A DNA stretch of 25,833 bases from a virus, in the IMG/VR virus record IMGVR_UViG_3300026094_000728, positions 1 to 25,833 of that record; one strand, written 5' to 3'. This document shows, in pieces, positions 6,711 through 12,555 of the stretch (positions are counted from its first letter, which is position 1; every line of letters begins with the position of its first letter). A program made the position numbers and the translations under genes. The notes beneath the pieces are model-generated. The model was not told the DNA's origin. It was given only the letters and a program-made list of their open reading frames with translations, and searched no databases.

Positions 6711-7456
6711 TCTTCTTCTTTTTTCATATCAAATTCTTTTTTCTTCCACATAAACTTTTTGTAGAACCCACTTACCATGCTTGTAGATTTCTGAGAGCGT
6801 ACGTAAGCTTTTTTATCTAACTCATCGTTGCCTTCACCTATCCAATTATCTCTTTTAAATGGGATAATTTGAAATAAAGGAGTTCCCCTAGGGATTATGC
6901 CTTCAAAGTCTTCCTGTAAGTAGAAAGGAAAATTTCCGGGAGGTAGTAGAGAATCAGAATCATGTATGCCAGACAAAGTTATAAAAGGTAAATCGTATCT
7001 GTTTAAGGGGTGTGTATATAGTGCAGAATAGCCTTTAGGCAGTTTTACAGAAAAAGGCTGTAGCCAGACATATTGCTTCTCATCGTGCCCTGCTGGTATA
7101 GGAAGTTCCTCAAAGCCAGTACCGTTCCTACCATCAACCATGTTAGGGTCTAGCGCCCATACAAACTCAACTTGCCCGTTAACACTTCGCTTTACCTGCA
7201 GGTCTTGCCATAAGGTGGCTACGTAACCTACAGTTAGAGTATCCAAGAAAGGGATGCAGTATTTGACACCTAAATTGCCACCAGCATTTGTAACTTTGTT
7301 TTTTATTTCGGGCTTGTTACCGTAGGTAAGTCTAGGAGAGTTTTTATACCATTTAGGTATCTGAGACGCAGCCGGGACTGGATAGTCCATATAATCTGCA
7401 GTACGACCAAACTCTATCTTTTTAGGCTCCTTACCTAGTTTTAAAAACTCAAACAC
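6707..7456 (-). CDS. conserved phage protein, DUF6065-like (paralogue A)
   Basis: A 249-residue soluble protein sharing one core with the genes at 7829 and 10475: IPKWYKNSP near residue 38; KYCIPFLDTLTVGYVATLW near 65; a beta-rich middle; and then KLPKGYSALYTHPLNRYDLP, SGIHDSD, FEGIIPRGTPLFQIIPFKRDNW. The layout (PGY...PxNR...L.GI.DTD...F.I..GTP..QxIP.KR) resembles, from memory, DUF6065 proteins; no search was possible. Similar proteins occur in marine phages. The enzymatic role is unknown. The start is GTG at 7456, inside the end of the preceding gene, and its stop overlaps halogenase 2, so this is the paralogue most tightly tied to the halogenases. The C-terminus is basic and then acidic (KKKEFDMKKEEE). 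Confidence 0.6.
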   Translation of the reverse strand: MFEFLKLGKEPKKIEFGRTADYMDYPVPAASQIPKWYKNSPRLTYGNKPEIKNKVTNAGGNLGVKYCIPFLDTLTVGYVATLWQDLQVKRSVNGQVEFVWALDPNMVDGRNGTGFEELPIPAGHDEKQYVWLQPFSVKLPKGYSALYTHPLNRYDLPFITLSGIHDSDSLLPPGNFPFYLQEDFEGIIPRGTPLFQIIPFKRDNWIGEGNDELDKKAYVRSQKSTSMVSGFYKKFMWKKKEFDMKKEEE

Positions 7457-7805
7457 TATTTTCTCGCTCTTCCTTTAGCAGCTGTTTTTTAATTTTATAC
7501 TCCTCAGCTAGCGCCTCCTGCGTTGTATTCTTATAGTGAACACGCTGTACCCGGTCAATCCTAAAGCTTCTCATAGCTGGCATTTTCTTGGGACCACCCC
7601 AAACATCAATCCAATCAACGTCCAACTTCTCGTTGTACACATACTTAACAAACCTAAATCTACCTCGCTCACCCTTAATCTTTAGCTCAGTGCCTTTGAC
7701 AACGTGACGACCATTTATTTGCATTTCTTCCTTAATAGTCCAGTCAGCAATAGGAGCGCCGTTATCAATAGCGGCGTCTATTACTTTTTGTTTCTGTCTG
7801 GCCAC
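7449..7805 (-). CDS. small actinophage-type protein of unknown function
   Basis: A GTG start is preceded by GGAGAAGG four bases upstream. The 118-residue protein has a basic N-terminus, then WTIKEEMQINGRHVVKGTEL, KGERGRFRFVKYVY, VDWIDVWGGPKKMPAMRSFR and IDRVQRVHYKN, and ends in a charged helix. The 'GERGRFRF...W(I/V)DV.GG......RSFR..R(V/I)..VH' pattern is one I recall from hypothetical proteins of actinobacteriophages, possibly the DUF7246 group, although that name is uncertain. The short beta-rich core suggests a nucleic-acid-binding fold but this is not demonstrated. It is placed between paralogues A and B. Confidence 0.5.
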   Translation of the reverse strand: MARQKQKVIDAAIDNGAPIADWTIKEEMQINGRHVVKGTELKIKGERGRFRFVKYVYNEKLDVDWIDVWGGPKKMPAMRSFRIDRVQRVHYKNTTQEALAEEYKIKKQLLKEERENSV

Positions 7806-7828
7806 GTTGCCTTCTCCTATCTAATTCG

Positions 7829-8566
7829 CTACTTATATTCCTTGCGGTTCCAAAAGTAGCGCTTGTAGGCCTTCCACATACGGGTTCCAATAATACTACG
7901 ACCTGTGATTATGTCCTCGTCTTCTTTATACTCTTTTTGAACAGAGTGACTCCAAGATTCTCTTTTAATTGGTATCATTTGTATCATTGGAGTACCAGCT
8001 TCAATAATTCCTTCAAAGCCCTCTTTTATTACAAACGGGAAGTTTGTTGGAATTCTATACTCGTCAGTATCTACAATTCCAGTTAAAGATATAAACGGTA
8101 AATCATACCTATTTGTTGGATGAGTAAACAAAACAGAGTACCCAGGAGGAGTTTTGACTCGATATGGAGCTGTGAACTTATAAGGCTTCCTGTGATATCC
8201 TTCTGGCATCATTTGGTCTGGTGTTTGCTCAACGCCATGGCTAGAAATAAAGTCAAATTCAGCTATTTGCCACTTAAACTGGGGATATCCGGCTTCGTCT
8301 AAGGTTACCTGAAGGTCGCAAGGGAAAGGAATTGTGTAGCCAGCGGTCATACTGTCAAACATTGGCATGCAAGCTTTCATTGTTAGATTGCCGCCCTCCT
8401 CTCCAATAAAGGTAAACTTGCCCTCACCTTCTAAGAAAGTACTAAATCTTCTCCACCAGTCAGGTAAAGACCTTGTCATCGCCTGAGGCTGGTCTATCAT
8501 ATTTTTAGTAAACTCAAAGTCAGAATGGAACTCAACCTCTAACCTAGGTTTTTTATTAAATATCAT
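7829..8566 (-). CDS. conserved phage protein, DUF6065-like (paralogue B)
   Basis: The start used is the ATG at 8566, which overlaps the recombinase stop as ATGA; an in-frame codon at 8581 is less likely. The 245-residue protein carries the family signature: LPDWWRRF near residue 41; MKACMPMFDSMTAGYTIPF near 70; KTPPGYSVLFTHPTNRYDLP; LTGIVDTDEY; NFPFVIKEGFEGIIEAGTP; and MIQMIPIKRESW. Compared with A and C it has WW rather than WY and MPM instead of IPF, so the three copies are old duplicates rather than recent repeats. Conserved Asn-Arg, Asp and Lys-Arg positions across all three suggest a retained binding or catalytic site. The function is unknown. Confidence 0.6.
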   Translation of the reverse strand: MIFNKKPRLEVEFHSDFEFTKNMIDQPQAMTRSLPDWWRRFSTFLEGEGKFTFIGEEGGNLTMKACMPMFDSMTAGYTIPFPCDLQVTLDEAGYPQFKWQIAEFDFISSHGVEQTPDQMMPEGYHRKPYKFTAPYRVKTPPGYSVLFTHPTNRYDLPFISLTGIVDTDEYRIPTNFPFVIKEGFEGIIEAGTPMIQMIPIKRESWSHSVQKEYKEDEDIITGRSIIGTRMWKAYKRYFWNRKEYK

Positions 8567-9225
8567 GATGCACGCTTCCAAAAATTAGATACTGTCGTAG
8601 CATACCACAAGCCTCCGTTTTTCGTAGGGTATTTTTCTAAGTTGAGCTTCTGGGCTATCTTGTTGTATGACATACCCGCCTCCCTGCAATCGCTAATGAT
8701 ATTCATTATCTCGTCTCTACTATCTGCCTTGGGCCCTAAGTCTTTTCCCCACACCAATCCCTGTTGTCGTCGGTCCTTGTGGATATCTTTTGCACGCTCG
8801 GCGATAATGCCACGCTCCATCTCCGCGAGCGCCGACATCACAGTAGTCACAAACCTCCCCTGGTAAGTAGAAGTGTCTAGGTTCAGGTCCAACAGAATCA
8901 ATCTCCACCCCTCCTTGGCAGACTTATCCACTATTTGCAGGAAGTCACTGGTTGAACGAGACAATCTGTCGATTCTAGTAACAATAAGGGCGTCTACAAT
9001 TCCTTGTTCTAGCATCTCAAAGCACTCTTGCAGTTTGGGCCTGCCCTTGATGTTTTTACCAGAACGACCTTCCTCACGCACCAGTTCCCAATCATTAAAC
9101 CCGTGGAACTCAGCTGCTGTAATTAGCTGTCGCTCCTGAGCGTCTAGGGATATACCATCACTTACCTGCATAAGTGTTGATACACGTGCGTACAACAAAC
9201 ACTTACCAGTAGGGGCGTCTGACAT
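8563..9225 (-). CDS. small serine recombinase (resolvase/invertase type)
   Basis: The start at 9225 is favoured by GGAG ten bases upstream; a GTG at 9255 is an alternative. The 220-residue protein starts with a resolvase catalytic domain: LYARVSTLMQ with Ser16 as nucleophile; EEGRSGKNIKGRPKL; IVTRIDRLSRS at 81-91; and MSALAEMERGIIAERAKD as the start of the long E helix. It ends with a Hin/resolvase-like helix-turn-helix (ISDCREAGMSYNKIAQKLNL ... YATTVSNFWKR). The length is typical of resolvases and invertases, not of large serine integrases. Possible roles are dimer resolution, DNA inversion or moving the surrounding cassette. It is embedded in an operon with overlaps on both sides; no crossover sites or transposon ends were recognised nearby. 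Confidence 0.85.
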   Translation of the reverse strand: MSDAPTGKCLLYARVSTLMQVSDGISLDAQERQLITAAEFHGFNDWELVREEGRSGKNIKGRPKLQECFEMLEQGIVDALIVTRIDRLSRSTSDFLQIVDKSAKEGWRLILLDLNLDTSTYQGRFVTTVMSALAEMERGIIAERAKDIHKDRRQQGLVWGKDLGPKADSRDEIMNIISDCREAGMSYNKIAQKLNLEKYPTKNGGLWYATTVSNFWKRAS

Positions 9226-9445
9226 CTGTCGGCTGCTCCAATCCGAATTCTTCACGTATCCGATACTTAAAACCAGTTATCTCTGGCTTAGGAGATAGAG
9301 GGTACCAGTTGTCTACGAGCTTATTTAGCTTTTTTTCGTTCATAGCCCTCTCTCGCTCTCTCCCGAAAGCATAAGCAAGGGCCAAAAGAACCACTAAAGT
9401 CCACACTGAAACTAAAATAACGATGGCTAACAGTAGTGGAGGCAT
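9203..9445 (-). CDS. small membrane-anchored protein, 80 residues
   Basis: An N-terminal hydrophobic helix (PPLLLAIVILVSVWTLVVLL, ending near residue 27) is followed by a charged, cytoplasmic-type region (FGRERERAMNEKKLNKLV) and a C-terminal WYPLSPKPEITGFKYRIREE segment. No signal-peptidase site is evident, so it is probably a single-pass anchor protein. AGGTAG lies about ten bases before the ATG. The gene is the first after a 120-base spacer that contains a 30-base palindrome, and its end overlaps the recombinase start by 23 bases. It is unrecognised. Confidence 0.55.
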   Translation of the reverse strand: MPPLLLAIVILVSVWTLVVLLALAYAFGRERERAMNEKKLNKLVDNWYPLSPKPEITGFKYRIREEFGLEQPTDVRRPYW

Positions 9446-9465
9446 ATCAATAATTCTACCTTATT

Positions 9466-9495
9466 TTATATAACCTTAGACCTAAGTTTATATAA
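9466..9495. promoter_or_regulatory. 30-base near-perfect palindrome, candidate operator
   Basis: The arms are TTATATAA-C-CTTAG and CTAAG-T-TTATATAA around a central AC. Thirteen of fourteen positions pair; the exception is 9474/9487. It sits 21-50 bases before the ATG of the small membrane-anchored protein, in the longest spacer of this operon (9446-9565). Its TTATATAA ends could also serve as -10-like sequences for either strand. A dimeric repressor site or a promoter/operator is the favoured reading; an RNA stem would be AT-rich and weak. The same spacer holds a GGTTTTAGCCAAAACC hairpin near 9511-9526. Confidence 0.45.
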
Positions 9496-9565
9496 CAAAA
9501 GTTGTACATAGGGTTTTAGCCAAAACCAGCAAAATACTGGTCAACAATATGCTATATTTAGTACC

Positions 9566-10300
9566 TTAATACTCAGGTCTTTGAATCTTAAACCCAAGCC
9601 TCTTACCAGATAGCTTGTCGTTGCTTGAAAGGTCTATGACACTTGGTGGATTATCTCTCCACTCTCCTTTTGGCTCGTCGGAGCCTTCCCAGAATGGATA
9701 GACTTTCGACCCGACAGGCAGGTCGTCGAAATAATCGTTACCCAACCTAAGATGAATCTCAGTCATAACTCCGCCACGAAATTCAACATTAAATCCTGTA
9801 AAGCTGGATTCATTTAAAAACTCTGGCTTGACAATAAAACTTTCTACAGGCGGAGCTTCATCTACATTTAATTTTTCCCAGAAGGCAAATCTAGTTAAAT
9901 CTTTATCGCTTTTATGGAAGCCTTGCATAATGCTGCTAGCCACCCAAGAGTTTCCTCGGTCAACTGAACGCCTATAGTCCACCGATATTTGATTACCAGC
10001 CAACCACTCACACCAAAAATACCCTGGAGGAACAATTTCGCCGTTTAGCATTGCTCCTTTGTGCTCAGTAAGGTCATAATCAAATTTTTGCGCCCCCAAT
10101 CCCATCCCGTAAAGGTTATAGATAGGTCTAATAATATAAGAACCAGACTTATCCGGGGCCGTAGCAGAAGGCCCCGCTTTTAAGCCTTGACGAACAGCTA
10201 ACTCGAGCTTGTTAAACACCCAGCGGAAGTTGCTATACCCATATCGGCGCCATGTCTCAAAATCTTCAATGTTTTCAACATCCTTATATGTTTCAGACAC
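9566..10300 (-). CDS. conserved phage protein of unknown function
   Basis: GTG start with AAAGG six bases upstream. The 244-residue soluble protein begins SETYKDVENIEDFETWRRYG, with aromatic-rich motifs YSNFRWVFNKLELA, GSYIIRPIYNLYGMGLGAQ and VPPGYFWCEWLAGNQISVDY. It then has a beta-rich C-terminal half (FNVEFRGGVMTEIHLRLGND and so on) ending in KIQRPEY. I associate this sequence style with hypothetical proteins of marine T4-like and other aquatic phages. The 'RPIYNxxGMG' and 'GYFWxEwL.G..iSvDy' segments look like a conserved nucleotide- or ligand-binding core, vaguely ATP-grasp-like; that is unproven. Its start overlaps the preceding zinc-finger-like gene by eight bases. Confidence 0.55.
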   Translation of the reverse strand: MSETYKDVENIEDFETWRRYGYSNFRWVFNKLELAVRQGLKAGPSATAPDKSGSYIIRPIYNLYGMGLGAQKFDYDLTEHKGAMLNGEIVPPGYFWCEWLAGNQISVDYRRSVDRGNSWVASSIMQGFHKSDKDLTRFAFWEKLNVDEAPPVESFIVKPEFLNESSFTGFNVEFRGGVMTEIHLRLGNDYFDDLPVGSKVYPFWEGSDEPKGEWRDNPPSVIDLSSNDKLSGKRLGFKIQRPEY

Positions 10301-10463
10301 TGTCAGCCTTTACAACGGACAGTCTGGCACCACATTTGATGCAGTTTTCATACTTTCTGCCGGTATATGGGCAAGTCGCCCAGTCAGACACCTTGTGCCT
10401 ACAAAATTGTTGCTTAAACAGCTTTTTTGTCAGAGATATAAATGTTTCTTCTTCACCGTGCAC
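10293..10463 (-). CDS. 56-residue zinc-finger-like protein
   Basis: GTG start at 10463 has AAGGA five to six bases upstream. The product has QQFCRHKVSDWATCPYTGRK followed by YENCIKCGARLSVV. The Cys/His residues C-x2-H (Cys21, His23 region), Cys31, and C-x2-C (Cys41, Cys44) can form one treble-clef or ribbon-type zinc site. It lies 11 bases after paralogue C and overlaps the next gene by eight bases. It resembles short phage zinc-ribbon proteins but cannot be placed in a named family. A DNA- or RNA-binding or structural role is possible. Confidence 0.55.
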   Translation of the reverse strand: MHGEEETFISLTKKLFKQQFCRHKVSDWATCPYTGRKYENCIKCGARLSVVKADSV

Positions 10464-10474
10464 AATTTTCCTTA

Positions 10475-11197
10475 CTATTTAAAGTTCTTCTTAGTCCAAA
10501 ATTTATCTTTGTAGGCTCCCCAAAACTTATTATGAGCTCTAATGCTTTCATAAATAACCTCCTTGGAGTACTTTTCTGCTTTGGATACCCAATTATCTCT
10601 CTTAAACGGGATAATTTGATACATAGGGGTACCTGCTGGTATTAACCCAGAAAAGCCCTTTTTAATATAAAAAGGATGGTTACCGTCATTGTCCTGGTGG
10701 TACTTATCAGCATCAATAATTCCGGACAAAGTTTGAAAAGGTAGGTCATCTCTATTAAGGGGGTGGGTTAGCAGTGCGCTATACCCTTTAGGAAGTTTCG
10801 GGACCCACTGAGTCTTCCATTCAAGTTCCACAGGGTAGTATGATTGAACTTGATGGGAACCTATAAGTTGAGAAGAAGGCCTATCCTTAAAGGGTTCTGG
10901 TTGGCTGGCAAAGTAAAATAAAAAACCATCTTCGTCAAACTCATGCGGCTCTATATAGATATCTGTCCAAGTACACTGAACGTAGCCGACCCTAAAAGTG
11001 TCTGCAAACGGGACGCACATTTTCACAGAGGCGTCTACAGAACCCCCGTCACTACTAAACTTTGGCTTTCTACCGTTTAAAAATGCTGGCATATTTTTCC
11101 ACCACTCCGGCATAGATTTACCAACCGGTTGCGGCCTTGGCACAACACCCTCGGCCATTTCGCTCAACGGTTTAAAAGTTATTTTTTTACTTTTCAT
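10475..11197 (-). CDS. conserved phage protein, DUF6065-like (paralogue C)
   Basis: The start is taken as the ATG at 11197; a GTG at 11203 is equally possible because neither has a clear Shine-Dalgarno site. The 240-residue protein has the same landmarks as A and B: MPEWWKNMPAF; VKMCVPFADTFRVGYVQCTW; LPKGYSALLTHPLNRDDLP; LSGIIDADKY; PFYIKKGFSGLIPAGTP; and MYQIIPFKRDNW. The identical final block KGYSAL...THPLNR.DLPF and IIPFKRDNW makes C closer to A than to B. It is the first gene of the chain leading to the halogenases. Function unknown. Confidence 0.6.
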   Translation of the reverse strand: MKSKKITFKPLSEMAEGVVPRPQPVGKSMPEWWKNMPAFLNGRKPKFSSDGGSVDASVKMCVPFADTFRVGYVQCTWTDIYIEPHEFDEDGFLFYFASQPEPFKDRPSSQLIGSHQVQSYYPVELEWKTQWVPKLPKGYSALLTHPLNRDDLPFQTLSGIIDADKYHQDNDGNHPFYIKKGFSGLIPAGTPMYQIIPFKRDNWVSKAEKYSKEVIYESIRAHNKFWGAYKDKFWTKKNFK

Positions 11198-11238
11198 AGA
11201 CACAAAAATACTACACTAAAACCCTAAATTGCGCTACA

Positions 11239-11406
11239 TCAGTTAAAAGTTTTGTCAAACCAATCTTGCACAGTTTTTACGTATGAGCTTTTGATGTATC
11301 TGTAGTTATTGCAAGAAAAACAAATAAGATTTAGTTTATCTTTAGTCTTCTGATTTACAGGAATTTCATTCTTGCAGCTGGGGCAGTAGTATTGATATAT
11401 AGGCAT
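11239..11406 (-). CDS. FmdB-like zinc-ribbon protein
   Basis: The start at 11406 gives MPIYQYYCPSCKNE, the typical MPxYxYxCxxC opening of FmdB-family zinc ribbons; an in-frame start 21 bases upstream is less likely. A second pair, CFSCNN, completes a four-Cys zinc site about 20 residues later. The 55-residue protein ends with a helix (SSYVKTVQDWFDKTF). FmdB family members are small regulatory or putative translation-linked proteins of unclear role. GAAAG precedes the start, and an extended -10 promoter candidate lies about 50 bases upstream. Confidence 0.6.
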   Translation of the reverse strand: MPIYQYYCPSCKNEIPVNQKTKDKLNLICFSCNNYRYIKSSYVKTVQDWFDKTFN

Positions 11407-11454
11407 AGTTTCTTTCGGTCGCGTCAAACTACGCCTTTGTAGGGGGTCACTTAT

Positions 11455-11463
11455 AGTATAACA
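11455..11463 (-). promoter_or_regulatory. candidate extended -10 promoter
   Basis: On the minus strand TGTTATACT combines the TGn extension with a near-consensus TATACT. It lies between the small basic protein gene and the FmdB-like gene, and predicts a leader of about 40 bases for the latter. No convincing -35 is visible, which is usual for extended -10 promoters. Confidence 0.35.
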
Positions 11464-11478
11464 GAAGTGTAACGAACT

Positions 11479-11610
11479 CTACTCTTTGGTGATTAGACGG
11501 CGCTTTACGGGGTCAAAGACCTTTGGACGCTTCTTTGAAGCTTTACCGCTATTTCGGTCAGATGTTGGTTTCGACTGAGCTGGCTTGGAGCCGCCCTTAG
11601 ATTTAGCCAT
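11479..11610 (-). CDS. 43-residue basic protein
   Basis: ATG at 11610 lies inside the last codons of the preceding gene (eight-base overlap). The product MAKSKGGSKPAQSKPTSDRN continues through SGKASKKRPKVFDPVKRRLI to TKE. It is rich in Lys, Arg, Ser and Pro and has no hydrophobic core apart from the KVFDPVKRRLI end. It probably binds nucleic acid or a ribosome-like target through charge and is likely disordered alone. The overlap and regular codon use support it as a gene; no family is recognised. Confidence 0.5.
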   Translation of the reverse strand: MAKSKGGSKPAQSKPTSDRNSGKASKKRPKVFDPVKRRLITKE

Positions 11611-11845
11611 TAATTACTATTCCTTTATTAGTCGCTCTCCATACAGAAGGAGAGTGGTTGGTCTCTATTCTTTTCTTGTGGTGCTTGTCTTCATAAAGTC
11701 TAATTATGTGTAGACAAGGGTCAGAGCCTTCCTCAAACTCCGCTTCCTCAGCCTCATCAGTAGGGAGGCCATCATGAGTGTAGCAGACATCTGGTCCGGC
11801 CCAGCCTTGTTTAATACCGTATTCTAACCATTCATTAAAATTCAT
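11603..11845 (-). CDS. small actinophage-type hypothetical protein
   Basis: An 80-residue acidic protein: MNFNEWLEYGIKQGWAGPDV, then CYTHDGLPTDEAEEAEFEEG, DPCLHIIRLYED and a basic end. The pattern 'F.EW..YG...GW......C..HDG.P....E..E...G.DPC.H..RLY' is familiar from hypothetical proteins of many actinobacteriophages. Two Cys and several His/Asp residues are conserved in that pattern, hinting at a metal site. The role is unknown. The only Shine-Dalgarno-like sequence (GAGGGG) lies about 13 bases upstream, inside the 3' arm of a strong hairpin, so translation may depend on that structure. Confidence 0.6.
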   Translation of the reverse strand: MNFNEWLEYGIKQGWAGPDVCYTHDGLPTDEAEEAEFEEGSDPCLHIIRLYEDKHHKKRIETNHSPSVWRATNKGIVING

Positions 11846-11858
11846 GGGTAAAGATTAA

Positions 11859-11886
11859 CCCCTCTTAACTAAAAAGTCAAGAGGGG
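11859..11886 (-). terminator. 12-bp hairpin, probable terminator after the WhiB/membrane-protein unit
   Basis: CCCCTCTTGACT and AGTTAAGAGGGG pair over 12 positions with one G-U, around a TTTT loop (minus-strand reading). The run after it, TTAATCTTT, is only moderately U-rich. It follows the small membrane-protein gene by 22 bases and is 14 bases before the next start, so it could end the upstream transcript or hold the next ribosome-binding site, or both. Confidence 0.6.
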
Positions 11887-11907
11887 CTGTTTGAAATTAA
11901 GTTTTAG

Positions 11908-12192
11908 TTACTTAAATTCGTTATCATCTGGAAGTGATGCAGCTAGCTGTGGGTCCTCGTCGGGTACAGCAGCCTTACCAAATGCAGAGTTAATCTCGTC
12001 CATGTCCAACTTACCGTCAGTCATGTATGCACGAGAAATGTTTTCAGCAACGTCCATGACGCCGATGAATGCGGCCACTGCCGCGGATTGCCAGAGCTCA
12101 ACTCCAGCAATAGAACCACCAGCAAAGGTTCCGCTAATACGCAGAATAATCAATGCTCCAGTCCTACGGAATACCTCAGCAAAAATGCCCAT
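11908..12192 (-). CDS. small membrane protein, possible holin
   Basis: A 94-residue protein with FRRTGALIILRISGTFAGG near residues 8-26, followed by a second hydrophobic stretch LWQSAAVAAFIGVMDVAENI near 33-52. It then has a soluble tail with DGKLDMDEINSAFGK and an acidic C-terminus (PDEDPQLAASLPDDNEF). Two short membrane segments plus a charged tail, with length near 90, fit a class II-type holin or a related actinophage membrane protein; no endolysin gene is in the window to support this. AGGAG lies seven bases upstream but is inside a palindrome. Confidence 0.45.
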   Translation of the reverse strand: MGIFAEVFRRTGALIILRISGTFAGGSIAGVELWQSAAVAAFIGVMDVAENISRAYMTDGKLDMDEINSAFGKAAVPDEDPQLAASLPDDNEFK

Positions 12193-12199
12193 GATTGTT

Positions 12200-12239
12200 C
12201 TCCTAGGATTAATTAACTAATTAGTTTCTCTCCTAGGAG
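12200..12239 (-). promoter_or_regulatory. inverted repeat covering the ribosome-binding site of the small membrane protein
   Basis: CTCCTAGGA (12200-12208) is the exact reverse complement of TCCTAGGAG (12231-12239). The loop between them contains two further palindromes: AACTAATTAGTT and TTAATTAA. On the minus strand the second arm holds AGGAG, which is the Shine-Dalgarno sequence of the gene starting at 12192. Folding would hide it. The copies are also themselves palindromic, so an operator with two sites is the alternative. Confidence 0.5.
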
Positions 12240-12254
12240 CAATTCTACCAATCT

Positions 12255-12548
12255 TTAAATAGAGCGTCTTTTTAATATTTGACGGAGGCGCTTTCTATCA
12301 TTTTCAGTTGTTCCACCCCAGATGCCTTGCTCTCTATTTTCAAGAGCAAACCTGAGGCAAGCCTCTTGCAGGTCGCACTTCCGACAGATTGCCTTAGCCT
12401 CTCGCTCATATTTGTAGTGAGCCTTTAAGTTGCCAGTACCATAAGCCTCACCAACTTCTGCTGGATAGAAGATTTCAGGGTCAGTCTGTGCACATAGAGG
12501 TACTCCATCATCGGTAAACTCGGGAAAGTTTATGTTGTTAAACTGCAT
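12255..12548 (-). CDS. whiB: WhiB-family [4Fe-4S] transcriptional regulator
   Basis: The start chosen, ATG at 12548 (MQFNNINFPEF), has GAGGA ten bases upstream and gives 97 residues, the usual WhiB size. The four cluster ligands are present: Cys19 in PLCAQTDPEIFYP, then Cys55, Cys58 and Cys64 in CRKCDLQEAC. The family turn GIWGGTTENDRKRLR follows at 75-89, with a basic DNA-binding tail ILKRRSI. WhiB proteins are found in Actinobacteria and their phages; they bind the sigma factor and sense redox or NO. In mycobacteriophage TM4 a WhiB homologue shuts down a host WhiB gene, so host takeover or exclusion is a reasonable guess. It is in an operon after the FmdB-like gene. Confidence 0.92.
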   Translation of the reverse strand: MQFNNINFPEFTDDGVPLCAQTDPEIFYPAEVGEAYGTGNLKAHYKYEREAKAICRKCDLQEACLRFALENREQGIWGGTTENDRKRLRQILKRRSI

Positions 12549-12555
12549 ATAAAAT

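Noticed and set aside
8563-9255. The serine recombinase as part of a transposon
   Set aside because: No terminal inverted repeats, target duplications or partner transposase (such as TnpB) were visible, and the gene overlaps both neighbours as in a normal phage operon.
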